The notes: generated by a model from the letters alone, not told the origin. A stretch of 60,316 bases of DNA from Candidatus Thiodiazotropha sp. 'RUGA' (GCA_016842065.1 JAEPDS010000027.1:1-60316); one strand, 5' to 3'. Shown: positions 20,649-30,504, counted from the first letter of the stretch. Program-made: numbers and translations.

Positions 20649-21614
20649 ATGTCCGATCCTGAATCCCTCTCGGAAGTTCCCACACAAAGCTTTCAGGTTC
20701 CCCCTGAACGGGCCGGTATGCGCATTGACCAGTTGCTGGCAGAACTCTGTCCGGAATACTCCCGCAGTCGCCTGCAAAGCTGGATCAAACAGGGCTTGGT
20801 GGAAGTGGATGGGGCAGGTTGTCGGGCGAAAGACAAAGTAAAGGGAGGAGAGAGCGTGGTGTTGCGGGCGTTGCTCTCGGAAGAGGTCTCTGACAAGCCT
20901 GAAGCGATGGATCTCGATCTGCTGTATGAAGATGACGCCCTGCTGGTGGTCAACAAACCCGCTGGGTTGGTGATGCATCCGGCAGCCGGTAATCCAGGCG
21001 GTACTCTGCTGAATGGCTTGCTTCACCACCACCCGCCGCTGACAGCCGTACCACGGGCGGGAATCGTGCATCGTCTGGATAAGGATACGAGTGGCCTACT
21101 GGTGGTTGCCAAGACACTGCAGGCCCAGCATGCCCTGGTGCAACAGCTGCAGGCGAGAAGCGTCAAGCGTGAATACCGGGCGATTGTTCAGGGGAGCATG
21201 GTCGCTGGTGGCACCATCGATAAACCAATCGGTCGCCACCCGGTGAACCGACTGCGAATGGCGGTTGTCGAGAGTGGCAAGCAGGCGATCACACACTATC
21301 GGGTATTGCAGCGGTTTGCGGCGCACACCTATCTGCAGGTGAATCTGGAGACCGGCAGGACCCACCAGATCCGGGTGCACATGAGCCATATCCACCATCC
21401 CCTGCTGGGTGATCCTCTCTATGGCGGACGGCAGAAGATCCCCCCGGGCCTGTCAGATGAAGCGGTCGGGATTCTGCAGCAGTTCAAACGCCAGGCCCTG
21501 CATGCCACCCGTTTGGAACTGACGCACCCTGACAGCGGTGAGCTGATGAGCTGGGAAGCACCCCCACCCCCCGATATGCAACAGCTGCTGAGGCTTTTGG
21601 CGAATGACGATTGA
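20649..21614 (+). CDS. rluD: 23S rRNA pseudouridine(1911/1915/1917) synthase
   Basis: Modifies three uridines in helix 69 of 23S rRNA, needed for normal ribosome assembly. N-terminal S4 RNA-binding domain (RIDQLLAELCPEYSRSRLQSWI) then the catalytic RluA-type domain with HRLDKDTSGLLVV (catalytic Asp) and the RTHQIRVHM motif. I take ATG 20649, giving 321 residues, close to the E. coli length; the open frame continues to 20514 but that part is basic low-quality sequence inside the bamD promoter region. pgeF starts eleven bases before its end. Confidence 0.94.
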   Translation: MSDPESLSEVPTQSFQVPPERAGMRIDQLLAELCPEYSRSRLQSWIKQGLVEVDGAGCRAKDKVKGGESVVLRALLSEEVSDKPEAMDLDLLYEDDALLVVNKPAGLVMHPAAGNPGGTLLNGLLHHHPPLTAVPRAGIVHRLDKDTSGLLVVAKTLQAQHALVQQLQARSVKREYRAIVQGSMVAGGTIDKPIGRHPVNRLRMAVVESGKQAITHYRVLQRFAAHTYLQVNLETGRTHQIRVHMSHIHHPLLGDPLYGGRQKIPPGLSDEAVGILQQFKRQALHATRLELTHPDSGELMSWEAPPPPDMQQLLRLLANDD

Positions 21615-22344
21615 GCTGATCGAACCGGACTGGCCGGCCCCGACACAGGTTCGGGCCGGAACCACAACTCGCCTCGGAGGAGTCAGTCTGGGTGGCTTTG
21701 AGAGTCTGAATCTGGCTGAACATGTGGAGGACGACCCTCACGCCGTGGCTGAAAACCGTGAGCGCCTCTCGCAGAGTCTCAGGCTCCCGGGGGAACCATT
21801 CTGGCTGACTCAGATCCATGGTTGTCATATTGCACTTGTTGAGCGTGACCGTCCGGGATGCCAGGCGGATGGGGTTCACACCAGCCAAAGTGGCGTGGTC
21901 TGTGCTGTACTCACCGCAGACTGTCTGCCCCTGTTGCTCACCGATCAAGATGGCCGGGAGGTCTCGGCTGTGCATGCGGGCTGGCGCGGACTCGCTTCGG
22001 GTATCATAGAGCAGGCTGTTGCGAGAATGAGTGCGCCGGCGGAATCGATTCTTGCCTGGATGGGACCGGCGATCGGTCCGGCTGCATTCGAGGTGGGTGA
22101 CGAAGTGCGTGAAGTATTCATAAAGCAGGCGAAACAGGATGCGTTGGCATTCGAGGCGGGACGTCCTGGCCACTGGTGGGCAGATATCTATCAACTGGCC
22201 CGCCAGCGATTGAACCGCTCGGGTGTGGGGTTCATCAGTGGGGGAGATTACTGTACAGTGGCCGACCGCGAGCGCTTCTTCTCTTATCGTCGTGATGGCG
22301 TGACTGGACGGATGGCCTCACTAATATGGCTTGAAAGGGGTTGA
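21604..22344 (+). CDS. pgeF: Peptidoglycan editing factor (laccase-domain protein)
   Basis: DUF152/YfiH family; in E. coli the protein removes wrongly incorporated L-Ser from muropeptide precursors. 246 residues with copper/zinc-ligand motifs in the typical order: TQIHG, ADGVHTS, TADCLPLLL, HAGWRG and GPAIGPAAFEVGDEV. Overlaps rluD by eleven bases, so it is translated from the same message. Older names call it polyphenol oxidase. Confidence 0.94.
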   Translation: MTIELIEPDWPAPTQVRAGTTTRLGGVSLGGFESLNLAEHVEDDPHAVAENRERLSQSLRLPGEPFWLTQIHGCHIALVERDRPGCQADGVHTSQSGVVCAVLTADCLPLLLTDQDGREVSAVHAGWRGLASGIIEQAVARMSAPAESILAWMGPAIGPAAFEVGDEVREVFIKQAKQDALAFEAGRPGHWWADIYQLARQRLNRSGVGFISGGDYCTVADRERFFSYRRDGVTGRMASLIWLERG

Positions 22345-22345
22345 T

Positions 22346-22864
22346 ATGAAATGGCAAATGTTGACGCTGGTCGGTGAAGACCAGCCCGGGATTGTCGCAC
22401 AGGTGACCGATGCCCTGTTTCGTGGCGGTTGTACCCTGGGTGAGGCATCCATGCTTCGTCTGGGTGGTAACTTCACCATCATGATGATGGTCGATGGTGG
22501 ACAGAGTGAACAGGCTTTGTCCGCCTGCATTGAACCGGTCGCTGAGAAACTGGGATTGAGATTTCATCTGGATCCGATGCATGGTGGGCTGCATCAGCAC
22601 CGGGTACCCAATTTTCAGGTCAGGGTGAATGGTGCAGACCGGGCTGGTATCGTCGCTCAGGTGACCGGATTGCTGGCTGAGAGCGGCTTCAATATTCTGG
22701 AGCTGGATTCGGATGTGGTGGGCAGCCAGGATGAACCCGTCTACATCATGACGATTCAGGGCTATACCGAAGAGACCATTGAAACGCTGGAGGCGGCTCT
22801 GGGAAGTCTTGAGACTGACGAGATCGATGTGCATGTCTCCGCCATCGAGACGCTGATTGGTTGA
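22346..22864 (+). CDS. ACT-domain regulator, GcvR-like
   Basis: 172 residues made of two ACT domains (about 1-80 and 90-168), each starting with the phrase type VGEDQPGIVAQVTDALF / NGADRAGIVAQVTGLLAE. This is the architecture of GcvR, the glycine-cleavage repressor partner of GcvA, and of related amino-acid sensors. I chose ATG 22346, five bases after AAAGGGG; a TTG at 22331 is less likely. No gcv genes are nearby, so the ligand and partner are inferred only. def starts three bases after its stop. Confidence 0.85.
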   Translation: MKWQMLTLVGEDQPGIVAQVTDALFRGGCTLGEASMLRLGGNFTIMMMVDGGQSEQALSACIEPVAEKLGLRFHLDPMHGGLHQHRVPNFQVRVNGADRAGIVAQVTGLLAESGFNILELDSDVVGSQDEPVYIMTIQGYTEETIETLEAALGSLETDEIDVHVSAIETLIG

Positions 22865-22867
22865 ATC

Positions 22868-23392
22868 ATGGCGATACTCGATATTCTGAAATTGCCTGAT
22901 CCCAGATTGAAGGAGATCTCGCAAGAGGTTGAGCGTTTTGATGATGAGCTGCTGGCATTCATCGACGACCTGGAAGAGACCCGTCAGGCGGGTCCGGCCG
23001 CCGTTGGAATCGCTGCACCTCAGGTGGGCAGACTGCAGCGGATTGTCATCATCGATTGTTCCACTACCCGCAAACCGGTACCCAATCATGGCAGACTGGT
23101 GCTGGTCAATCCGGAGATCACCGAGTGGGATGGCTTCGAGCTGGGACGGGAAGGCTGCCTCTCCGTACCGGACTATACGGGAAATGTGATTCGCGCCGAA
23201 CGGATCAAGATGCACGCCTTGACCCCTGAAGGTGAACCCCAGAAGTTTGAGATGGAGGGGTATGAAGCGAGAGCGCTGCAACATGAGGTCGATCATCTCG
23301 ACGGCATGCTGTTTATCGATCGGCTGGTGAGTCGCAGAACCGACCTGTTTCAACGCAAGGTCTATCAGAAAGGCGGCAAGAAGCGGAAATAG
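22868..23392 (+). CDS. def: Peptide deformylase
   Basis: Removes the formyl group from new proteins. The three motifs are present in order: AVGIAAPQVG, EGCLSVP (metal-binding Cys) and QHEVDHLDG (HExxH metal/catalytic). 174 residues. It is not followed by fmt, the usual partner, and instead sits behind the ACT-domain gene; a second def next to fmt may exist elsewhere. Confidence 0.95.
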   Translation: MAILDILKLPDPRLKEISQEVERFDDELLAFIDDLEETRQAGPAAVGIAAPQVGRLQRIVIIDCSTTRKPVPNHGRLVLVNPEITEWDGFELGREGCLSVPDYTGNVIRAERIKMHALTPEGEPQKFEMEGYEARALQHEVDHLDGMLFIDRLVSRRTDLFQRKVYQKGGKKRK

Positions 23393-23486
23393 CGCTGCAG
23401 AGACCTCTAACCAGCGCACTCCGGCTGAACACGACATGCTTAGTCACCGGGTTAACAGAATGCTGAGATGACGCCACAATTTTAAG

Positions 23487-24149
23487 ATGATGCTTACCCT
23501 ACTTCTGGTTGCCCTGTTTCTGTTCTGGTTGAATGGCCGTTGCCGGGAAGCCAATGGCGCCGACTGGGGATCGTTCTGGTTGAATCGCCTGGATGGTTTG
23601 AACCGGCTGTTTTGTCATCACTATCATCGTCTTCAGTCGGTACCGGTACCCTTGCCCCTGGAGGGTGGGGCAATCCTGGTCTCCAACCATATCTCCGGAC
23701 TCGATCCGCTACTGATGATTGCTTCGTGCGATCGGCCACTGAGATTCCTGATTGCCAGAGAGCAGTACCAGCGATTTGGAATACAGTGGCTGTTTCGCGC
23801 AGTGGGCTGCATTCCAGTGGACCGGGAGAACTCACCGGAAAAAGCCCTTCGCCAGGCCTTCAAAGCCCTGGCGGAGGGCGAAGTGATCGCACTCTTTCCC
23901 CACGGCAAGATCCACCTCGACAGCGATCCGCCGCGAAAGATAAAGCCCGGTGCGGCCCGTTTGGCCGCCAGAGCAAAACTGCCGTTGATTGCACTGCGTA
24001 TCAGTGGTGTCGCCGCTGAGGGAGAGGTCATGAGGCCGGTTTTTCTACGTGGTCGGGCAGTGATCAAGCTGCAGGCTGAGATTGATGGCTCTGAGCTCAG
24101 CGATGACGAGCTGAATCAGCTGATCAAGCGCGCGTTGGATGGCGAATAA
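23487..24149 (+). CDS. 1-acyl-glycerol-3-phosphate acyltransferase family protein
   Basis: PlsC-family acyltransferase, 220 residues. One N-terminal membrane helix (LTLLLVALFLFWLNG), then the HX4D catalytic motif in NHISGLDPLL, a second conserved block FPHGKIHLDSDPPRKIKPG and a PV-type strand. Likely acylates a lysophosphatidic acid or related lipid at the inner membrane. The second motif here is FPHGK rather than the more common FPEGTR, so the exact substrate is uncertain. The stop codon lies inside a copy of the TAACAGGCCCT spacer motif. Confidence 0.85.
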   Translation: MMLTLLLVALFLFWLNGRCREANGADWGSFWLNRLDGLNRLFCHHYHRLQSVPVPLPLEGGAILVSNHISGLDPLLMIASCDRPLRFLIAREQYQRFGIQWLFRAVGCIPVDRENSPEKALRQAFKALAEGEVIALFPHGKIHLDSDPPRKIKPGAARLAARAKLPLIALRISGVAAEGEVMRPVFLRGRAVIKLQAEIDGSELSDDELNQLIKRALDGE

Positions 24150-24193
24150 CAGGCCCTAAAAAAGTCCTGCCAATGCTGGGTATTGAGGGCCTG
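24145..24193. repeat. Inverted repeat CAGGCCCT / AGGGCCTG after the acyltransferase gene
   Basis: CAGGCCCT (24150-24157) pairs with AGGGCCTG (24186-24193). The left arm belongs to the AACAGGCCCT motif family also found at 43494, 47110 and 55026. May act as a hairpin at the message end; no T run follows. Confidence 0.5.
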
Positions 24194-24261
24194 GTGTGGT
24201 TTCCTAAACCGCAAACAAGTATCATTGCCGCCAATTAATTTTCACTGAATAAGGGATACCG

Positions 24262-25587
24262 ATGAAAGTAACCGTATTTGGATCGGGCTACGTGGGTTTG
24301 GTCACAGGTGCCTGCCTGGCTGAGGTGGGCAATGATGTTGTCTGCATGGATGTGGATAGTAACAAGATCGACATGCTCAATCGGGGAGAGATCCCGATCT
24401 ACGAACCCGGTCTGGAAGCAATGGTTGAGCGGAATGCTCAGGCTGGGCGGCTCAGTTTTACAACCGATGTTGCGAAAGCGGTGGATCACGGTCTGTTTCA
24501 GTTTATCGCTGTTGGTACCCCGCCGGATGAGGATGGTTCAGCCGATCTTCAGTATGTACTGGCCGTTGCCGAGTCGATTGCCGAGCATATGGATGACTAC
24601 CGGGTGGTGGTGGACAAATCCACTGTGCCGGTAGGTACCGCGGATAAAGTACGGGAACGCATCGAGTCGACCATGCAGGCAAAAGGCAAGCAGGTTGAGT
24701 TCGATGTGGTTTCGAATCCGGAATTCCTCAAAGAGGGTGCCGCGCTGGACGATTTCATGAAGCCGGACCGGATCATCATCGGTACCGACAATCCGCGCAC
24801 CACCGAGCTGCTGCGGGCGCTCTATCTGCCGTTCAATCGGAACCATGACCGTCTGATCGCAATGGACATCCGCTCCGCAGAGTTAACCAAATACGCCGCC
24901 AACGCGATCCTCGCCACCAAAATCAGTTTCATGAATGAGCTCTCCAACCTGGCGGAACGGCTGGGTGCCGATATCGAGCAGGTTCGCCACGGCATCGGTG
25001 CAGATACCCGGATCGGTTACGCCTTCATCTATCCTGGCTGTGGTTACGGTGGTTCCTGTTTCCCCAAGGATGTCAGTGCACTTGAGCGTACGGCCAAACA
25101 GGTTGGCTACGATGCACAGCTGTTGACGGCGGTCGAGGCGGTCAACTATCGTCAGAAGCGGGTGCTGTTCGAGAAGATCATGCGCCACTATTCCGGTGAT
25201 GTGAAAGGCAAGACCTTCGCCCTCTGGGGGCTCTCCTTCAAGCCCAATACGGACGATATGCGTGAAGCTTCCAGTCGGGTGCTGATGGAGTCTCTGTGGG
25301 AAGCGGGTGCAAGCGTACGGGTGTTCGACCCGGAAGCCATGGAGGAGTGTCGTCGAATCTACGGTGAGCGTGACGATCTGGTCTATTGTGACAACCAGGA
25401 AGGCACTCTGGAGAGTGCGGACGCACTGATCGTGGTCACCGAATGGCAGGTGTTCAGAAGTCCGGACTTCGAGCACATAAAACAGGTGCTGTCAGCGCCG
25501 GTCGTGTTTGATGGCCGCAACATCTACGATCCTGTCCGTATGAAGGAGTCAGGATTCAGCTACTACGCCATCGGACGCGGTGATTGA
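24262..25587 (+). CDS. ugd: UDP-glucose 6-dehydrogenase
   Basis: Oxidises UDP-glucose twice to UDP-glucuronate for capsule, exopolysaccharide or lipid A sugars. 441 residues: N-terminal NAD fold ([17 protein letters not shown]), [14 protein letters not shown], active-site cysteine in [13 protein letters not shown], and a C-terminal UDP-binding fold ([14 protein letters not shown]). Tyrosine/serine control sites are not evident. Monocistronic; an imperfect GC-rich hairpin lies 15 bases past the stop (25602-25627). Confidence 0.96.
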   Translation: MKVTVFGSGYVGLVTGACLAEVGNDVVCMDVDSNKIDMLNRGEIPIYEPGLEAMVERNAQAGRLSFTTDVAKAVDHGLFQFIAVGTPPDEDGSADLQYVLAVAESIAEHMDDYRVVVDKSTVPVGTADKVRERIESTMQAKGKQVEFDVVSNPEFLKEGAALDDFMKPDRIIIGTDNPRTTELLRALYLPFNRNHDRLIAMDIRSAELTKYAANAILATKISFMNELSNLAERLGADIEQVRHGIGADTRIGYAFIYPGCGYGGSCFPKDVSALERTAKQVGYDAQLLTAVEAVNYRQKRVLFEKIMRHYSGDVKGKTFALWGLSFKPNTDDMREASSRVLMESLWEAGASVRVFDPEAMEECRRIYGERDDLVYCDNQEGTLESADALIVVTEWQVFRSPDFEHIKQVLSAPVVFDGRNIYDPVRMKESGFSYYAIGRGD

Positions 25588-25871
25588 TCGGAATCCACCG
25601 GGACGGCGCCTCCTGTGAGGGGCGTCGATCGGTATCGCACTAGCTCTGGTCTCCAGATACACCACTCAGAAACGACTCAATCGGCTCTCTGCTGCAGAAA
25701 CCACGACATACCCTCCCTTCTACGCATAGCTCGCCTTATCCGCTCCCACTGACAATCAACCCGGCCAGAGAATGGAACCCTGAGATACTTCCACAGTCAT
25801 ATGTTGCAGTGCACAAATTTATTTCGCTTTGCGCTGAATTTTTTCTGATAGCTTATGGAATGGTGTATCAA
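25588..25871. other. Spacer ugd to GNAT gene
   Basis: Contains an imperfect hairpin just after ugd (GACGGCGCCTC...GAGGGGCGTC) and otherwise unstructured sequence. Nothing else is seen that I can name. The frame of the next gene stays open into its end, so part may be coding. Confidence 0.4.
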
Positions 25872-26576
25872 ATGGTTAACTTATTGAAATTTAATGAATC
25901 TTTCCGGGAGGTTGTGGATCTGGACGCTACCCGGCGGATCGCTATACGATTGATTAAACCCAATGATAAGGCGTTGCTGCAGCAGGGTTTTGATTCACTT
26001 TCTGACGAATCCCGCCAACGTCGCTTCATGGCTGAGAAGCGGTCCCTTTCGCAACAGGAGTTGGCCTACTTCACCGAAGTGGACCAGATGGACCACTTTG
26101 CCCTGGGCATGGTACGGCTCGATGAGTCTGGAAATGAGACGGAAGGGGTAGCCATTGGCCGCTTCATTCGCCTGGCGGGTGATGCGGAAACCGCGGAAGT
26201 CGGTCTGACCGTGGCAGACTCCATGCAGGGGCAGGGATTGGGGCAGCTATTGCTGGAGCGGCTGGTCTCGGCCGCGCTCGAACGGGGAATCAAACGTTTC
26301 CGTTTCGAGTGTCTTGCCTATAACCAGGAGATGAAACAGCTGGTATTGAAGGTCTGTAAAGAGGCCGTCTTTCGCTACGATGAGGGCATCATGATCGCCG
26401 AAGCCACCCTGCCGGCACCATCATGGGTACCCCCGGTCTACAATCCGCTGGAGCTCATGGACGGGCTGCTGCGACAGATGCAGGGTCTGTTCTCAGGTGC
26501 TTTCAAATATCAGTCGGGTGTGAGCCTGGATCTGATGCGGCAAGGTCTGGATGCGCCGTTCAGGCTCAGGCAGTAA
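25872..26576 (+). CDS. GNAT family N-acetyltransferase
   Basis: Acetyl-CoA-dependent acetyltransferase. The acetyl-CoA pocket motif appears as VADSMQGQGLGQLLLERLVSAA (V..x..Q/R-GxG). Sequence preceding it, RLIKPNDKALLQQGFDSLSDESRQRRF, resembles the stand-alone GNAT domain fused to protein acetyltransferases of the Pat type, but no ligase or cNMP domain is attached here. The start is uncertain: ATG 25872 gives 234 residues; ATG 25860 and GTG 25809 are in frame and would add a hydrophobic stretch that looks unlike a cytoplasmic enzyme. Substrate unknown. Confidence 0.8.
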   Translation: MVNLLKFNESFREVVDLDATRRIAIRLIKPNDKALLQQGFDSLSDESRQRRFMAEKRSLSQQELAYFTEVDQMDHFALGMVRLDESGNETEGVAIGRFIRLAGDAETAEVGLTVADSMQGQGLGQLLLERLVSAALERGIKRFRFECLAYNQEMKQLVLKVCKEAVFRYDEGIMIAEATLPAPSWVPPVYNPLELMDGLLRQMQGLFSGAFKYQSGVSLDLMRQGLDAPFRLRQ

Positions 26577-26589
26577 TCCGGCAATAAAA

Positions 26590-26638
26590 CCATTTGCCCG
26601 GCGGGTGTCCGTCGGGCGCTTGAATGCCCGGGCAATGG
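26590..26638. repeat. Nested hairpins after GNAT gene
   Basis: Inner hairpin GCCCGGCGG-gtgt-CCGTCGGGC (26596-26616), with a possible alternative outer pairing of CCATTTGCCCGG and CCCGGGCAATGG. No T run. Possibly an attenuated terminator or an intergenic repeat. Confidence 0.45.
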
Positions 26639-26806
26639 TATGCAGAAAGCTTCCTCCACGTCCGGTTCGCTAAGTTTGAAAGCGGACGATTTGCTGACCG
26701 GATCAAGATTGTGTAACCACCTTCGGTTTTTCCGAAAGTCAATATTTCACCTCTCTATCGGCTTTGTTACTATCCCGGCCTTGCTCCATTTCAGCCAGGA
26801 TGTTAG

Positions 26807-29119
26807 ATGTCAATTTCACAGCGTATTGCAGATGAACTGAGTATACGGATCAACCAGGTCGATGCGGTGGTCGGCTTGCTCGACGAAGGGGCAACCGTCC
26901 CTTTCATCGCCCGCTATCGCAAAGAGGTGACCGGTGGCCTGGATGATACTCAGCTACGCCATTTAGTGGAGCGTCTGAGCTATTTGAATGAACTGGAAGA
27001 GCGACGTGAAGCGGTGCTGAAATCGGTTCAGGAGCAGGGCAAATTGACCGATCAGCTGAAAGCGTCCCTGCTGGCGGCAGATACCAAAACCCGACTGGAA
27101 GACCTCTATCTTCCCTACAAGCCAAAACGGCGCACCAAAGCGCAGATTGCCCGCGAGGCGGGTCTGGCGCCATTGGCCGAGGCTTTGTTGAATGATCCCG
27201 GTTTGCAGCCGCAACAGGAAGCGCAGGCCTACCTGAATGAAGAGAAAGGTGTAGCGGACAGTGACGCGGCACTGGATGGGGCCAAACAGATACTCATGGA
27301 GCAGTTTGCCGAAGATGCGGAACTGGTAGGCCGGCTGCGGGAACACCTCTGGGAGTCGGCTCAGCTCACCTCTAAACTGGTTGAGGGCAAGGAGAAGGAG
27401 GGCGCCAAGTTCTCTGACTACTTCGACTATGCCGAAACGGTCAATAAGATTCCGTCACATCGGGCATTGGCCCTGTTCCGGGGGCGCCAGGAGGGGATTC
27501 TGAGTCTCGAGCTGGTATTGCCCGAAGATGAGGGATTGAAAGCGGCAGAGATGGGTGTGGCGGAACGGATGATCGCCCGCCAGATGAGGGTGCATAACGA
27601 GGGGCGGCCTGCCGATGATTGGCTGCAAGGGGTGGTGCGTTGGGCCTGGCGGATCAAGATCTTTACCCACCTGGATAACAATTTGAAGACCCGCCTGCGC
27701 GAGGCGGCAGAAGAGGAAGCGATCAAGGTCTTCGCCCGCAATCTGCATGATCTGTTACTCGCGTCGCCCGCAGGTCCCCGTGCCACCATTGGATTGGATC
27801 CCGGCTTGAGAACCGGTGTCAAAGTTGCGGTGATCGACAGCACCGGAAAGGTGGTGGAGACCGTAACCATCTATCCCCATGTGCCAAAAAACCGCTGGCA
27901 GGAGTCGTTGAAAACACTGGCGGATCTGGCGGCAAAATTCAACGTGGAGCTGGTCAGTATCGGTAACGGAACCGCCTCCCGTGAGACCGATCGCCTGGTT
28001 GCGGATCTGATCAAGCAGCATCCGAAATTGCAGCTGACTAAAGTGATGGTCAGTGAGGCAGGGGCATCCGTCTATTCGGCCTCCGAATTTGCCGCCCAGG
28101 AGTTCCCGCAGATGGATGTCTCGTTACGCGGTGCGGTCTCAATTGCCCGGCGTCTTCAGGATCCCCTGGCCGAGCTGGTGAAGATCGAACCCAAGTCGAT
28201 CGGTGTGGGGCAGTATCAGCATGATGTCTCCCAGTCCAGACTGGCCCGTCAACTGGACGCGGTGGTCGAGGATTGCGTGAATGCGGTCGGGGTGGATATC
28301 AACACCGCTTCAGCACCATTATTGAATCGGGTGGCTGGCCTCTCCACCCTAATGGCGGACAATGTGGTGAAGTTTCGCGATCAGCACGGCGCATTCGCCG
28401 ATCGCAAAGCGATTCTCAAAGTACCCCGTATCGGTGAGAAAGCCTTTGAGCAGTGTGCTGGATTTCTGCGCATTATGAATGGAACCAATCCCCTCGATGC
28501 CTCTGCCGTGCATCCGGAAGCCTATCCGGTGGTGCAGCGCATTCTGGCCAAGACCGGGCGGGAGATGTCGGCTCTGATTGGTGACTCTCCCTTCCTGAAA
28601 AAACTCTCCGCCAAGGATTTTACCGATCAGACATTCGGTCAACCGACGGTGCAGGATATCATCCGCGAACTGGAGAAACCGGGTAGGGACCCAAGGCCCG
28701 AATTCAAAACCGCGACCTTTAAAGAGGGTGTGGAAAATCTGCAGGATCTTAAAAGCGGCATGATTCTCGAAGGGGTGGTAACCAATGTCACCAACTTCGG
28801 TGCTTTTGTCGATATTGGAGTTCACCAGGATGGCCTGGTGCATATCTCCGCGCTCTCCGACAAGTTTGTCAAAGATACCCGTGAAGTTGTCAAGGCGGGG
28901 GATCTGGTGAAAGTCAAAGTCATGGATGTGGATATCCCGCGTAAACGAATTGCCCTCTCCATGCGCCTGACCGATGAAGCGGACGCATCGCGAAGTGAGC
29001 GCAGTAAAAACAGCCGAAGCGAGAAGCGCCAGCACAACACCCCAAACACAAAGAAGAGAGCGTCACAGGCGCCAAAAGGCGCCATGGCGGCAGCTTTCGC
29101 CAAACTGGGTAAGGTTTGA
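26807..29119 (+). CDS. tex: RNA-binding transcription accessory protein Tex
   Basis: 770 residues, highly conserved Tex/YhgF family: nucleic-acid-binding protein that affects transcription and stress tolerance. Order: N-terminal HTH-like domain with [13 protein letters not shown], a YqgF-type RNase H fold ([16 protein letters not shown]), helix-hairpin-helix pair ([38 protein letters not shown]), and a C-terminal S1 RNA-binding domain ([18 protein letters not shown]) near residues 645-720. The last 45 residues are a basic, low-complexity tail. Convergent with the LysE gene; the stops are nine bases apart with a small hairpin (GGTTTGAG / CTCAACC) between them. Confidence 0.97.
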   Translation: MSISQRIADELSIRINQVDAVVGLLDEGATVPFIARYRKEVTGGLDDTQLRHLVERLSYLNELEERREAVLKSVQEQGKLTDQLKASLLAADTKTRLEDLYLPYKPKRRTKAQIAREAGLAPLAEALLNDPGLQPQQEAQAYLNEEKGVADSDAALDGAKQILMEQFAEDAELVGRLREHLWESAQLTSKLVEGKEKEGAKFSDYFDYAETVNKIPSHRALALFRGRQEGILSLELVLPEDEGLKAAEMGVAERMIARQMRVHNEGRPADDWLQGVVRWAWRIKIFTHLDNNLKTRLREAAEEEAIKVFARNLHDLLLASPAGPRATIGLDPGLRTGVKVAVIDSTGKVVETVTIYPHVPKNRWQESLKTLADLAAKFNVELVSIGNGTASRETDRLVADLIKQHPKLQLTKVMVSEAGASVYSASEFAAQEFPQMDVSLRGAVSIARRLQDPLAELVKIEPKSIGVGQYQHDVSQSRLARQLDAVVEDCVNAVGVDINTASAPLLNRVAGLSTLMADNVVKFRDQHGAFADRKAILKVPRIGEKAFEQCAGFLRIMNGTNPLDASAVHPEAYPVVQRILAKTGREMSALIGDSPFLKKLSAKDFTDQTFGQPTVQDIIRELEKPGRDPRPEFKTATFKEGVENLQDLKSGMILEGVVTNVTNFGAFVDIGVHQDGLVHISALSDKFVKDTREVVKAGDLVKVKVMDVDIPRKRIALSMRLTDEADASRSERSKNSRSEKRQHNTPNTKKRASQAPKGAMAAAFAKLGKV

Positions 29120-29128
29120 GATCAGTAC

Positions 29129-29758
29129 TCAACCGATATCGCTGAAGAGCAGATTCAATGCAAGGGCGATAAACACCAGACCGGCAATCCGATTGAGGTA
29201 CTGCTGTGCTTTTGCTGATTGATTGAGCCAGGTACCCAGGCTGCCGGCAAGACAGGCGATGACACCGAACGTCACCAGGGTGACCAGAATAAAGAGTGAA
29301 CCGAGCAGCATGATCTGTTGCGCCACCTGGCCCTGTTGCGGATTGGCGAACTGGGGCAGGAGTGCGAGAAAAAATATGCTCACCTTGGGGTTGGTGACAT
29401 TCATGATGATACCGCGTCGATAAAGCTGAAGCGGGGAGAGCGTGGTGTTCTCTCTACTGGTCAAGCTGTTGTGTGCTGCATTCAATGCCAGCCAGCCAAG
29501 ATAACTGAGATAACCGGCACCGATGATTTTCAACAGGGTGATGGCAAACGGCGAGGTTTTCAACAGTGCGGCGAAGCCAAGTGCAACCACCAGGGTGTGG
29601 ACGATCAAACCGGTACACAGGCCTAACGTCACCAGATAACCTTTAACCCTTCCATACAGCGCTGACTGGGTCAGGACAAAGATATTATCGGGACCAGGCG
29701 CCAGACAGAGCAGAAAGGATACTGTGATAAAGGCATAGGCAGTGGTCAGACTGATCAA
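29129..29758 (-). CDS. LysE/RhtB family amino-acid exporter
   Basis: 209-residue inner-membrane protein with about six helices. The N-terminal signature LCLAPGPDNIFVLTQS is the LysE family mark (PGP near the first helix). The family exports basic or neutral amino acids such as homoserine and threonine; the substrate cannot be read here. Monocistronic and convergent with tex. Confidence 0.9.
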   Translation of the reverse strand: MISLTTAYAFITVSFLLCLAPGPDNIFVLTQSALYGRVKGYLVTLGLCTGLIVHTLVVALGFAALLKTSPFAITLLKIIGAGYLSYLGWLALNAAHNSLTSRENTTLSPLQLYRRGIIMNVTNPKVSIFFLALLPQFANPQQGQVAQQIMLLGSLFILVTLVTFGVIACLAGSLGTWLNQSAKAQQYLNRIAGLVFIALALNLLFSDIG

Positions 29759-29949
29759 AAATTCGCACTCCTGATAACGGCTTTAGATCTCTGATAATAA
29801 ACCGTTCGATTACTTCGCCAACGGCTTATCGATTAACAGCTCCTGATAAAAAAGTTCATCCTGATTGAATCCACTCTCCCAAACTGCCCGTAGATAAAAC
29901 TGAACACAGAGCGAAATGTTATCAGTTTAAAACTTGTGAGGAGAGAGAT

Positions 29950-30225
29950 ATGAAAACCTTGGCAATTACTGCAGCAATGATCTTATCAACCAATCTTTAT
30001 GCCGGTGCTTTTGATGTAACCGGAGAGAATCATGATCTCTATGACGGCATACCTGAATCGACAAAACTGCCGACCGCCGTACAACCCGGTATCGGTGACA
30101 ACTATGGTAGTTCGATTCTCCATTCAGGCAAGGGTTATGCAAAGTCCGTCGCCAAACCGCAGGGTGGTCTGGACGAAGGTTATGGCAGCATTCTGATCGA
30201 TGTAGGCGTGCCGCTTCATTGGTAA
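29950..30225 (+). CDS. Small secreted protein, unrecognised
   Basis: 91 residues. A clear Sec signal peptide (MKTLAITAAMILSTNLYAGA; cleavage probably after LYAG or YA) leaves about 70 residues. The mature part is hydrophilic, rich in Gly, Tyr and Ser, with two related stretches, GDNYGSSILHSGKG and DEGYGSILIDVG, and no cysteine. GAGGAGAG lies before ATG 29950 and a terminator follows, so it is a real monocistronic gene. I do not recognise the family; it resembles small periplasmic proteins seen in sulfur-oxidising gammaproteobacteria only in general style. No function is claimed. Confidence 0.75.
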   Translation: MKTLAITAAMILSTNLYAGAFDVTGENHDLYDGIPESTKLPTAVQPGIGDNYGSSILHSGKGYAKSVAKPQGGLDEGYGSILIDVGVPLHW

Positions 30226-30233
30226 AAGAGAAC

Positions 30234-30261
30234 GAGGGTGGGGTTTCTCCACCCTCTTCTT
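30234..30261 (+). terminator. Rho-independent terminator after the small secreted protein
   Basis: Stem GAGGGTGG / CCACCCTC with a seven-base loop GGTTTCT, followed by TTCTT, eight bases past the stop. Confidence 0.75.
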
Positions 30262-30354
30262 ACGCGCATACAATTCTTAACCTGACGGCTACGTAAGTCG
30301 TGATGAAATGATTTTAAAGCAACACGCGTGACCACAGGGTTGTGGTTGTATGAT

Positions 30355-30431
30355 TGGTCGGGGTGAGAGGATTCGAACCTCCGGCCCCTGCCTCCCGAAG
30401 ACAGTGCTCTACCAGGCTGAGCTACACCCCG
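30355..30431 (-). tRNA. tRNA-Pro (anticodon CGG)
   Basis: 77 bases on the minus strand, with encoded CCA. Acceptor stem CGGGGTG / CACCCCG, D-arm AGCTCAGCCTGGTAGAGC, anticodon loop TTCGGGA between CTGTC and GGCAG, T-arm GGAGGTTCGAATCCTC. The loop gives CGG, reading CCG proline codons. The 5' CGGGG end is the usual proline identity element. Confidence 0.97.
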
Positions 30432-30475
30432 ATGCTTGAACCGATCGGCGATCAAACCGAACCAGCGAGCCGCTG

Positions 30476-30504
30476 ATGTTAGCGGAATCGATGGGCCGGT
30501 TCAA
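30476..30504 (-). promoter_or_regulatory. Promoter of tRNA-Pro, overlapping the end of ispB
   Basis: On the minus strand TTGAAC, a 17-base spacer and TAACAT, then a GC-rich discriminator (CAGCGG), typical of stable-RNA promoters. The -35 hexamer overlaps the ispB stop codon, so ispB and the tRNA are head-to-tail with almost no spare sequence. Confidence 0.6.

Noticed and set aside
26640-26840. 66-codon frame before tex
   Set aside because: Overlaps the tex start in another frame; no ribosome site or homology I recognise.
30216-30455. Minus-strand 79-codon frame across tRNA-Pro
   Set aside because: It reads through the tRNA and a terminator; a chance frame over structured RNA.
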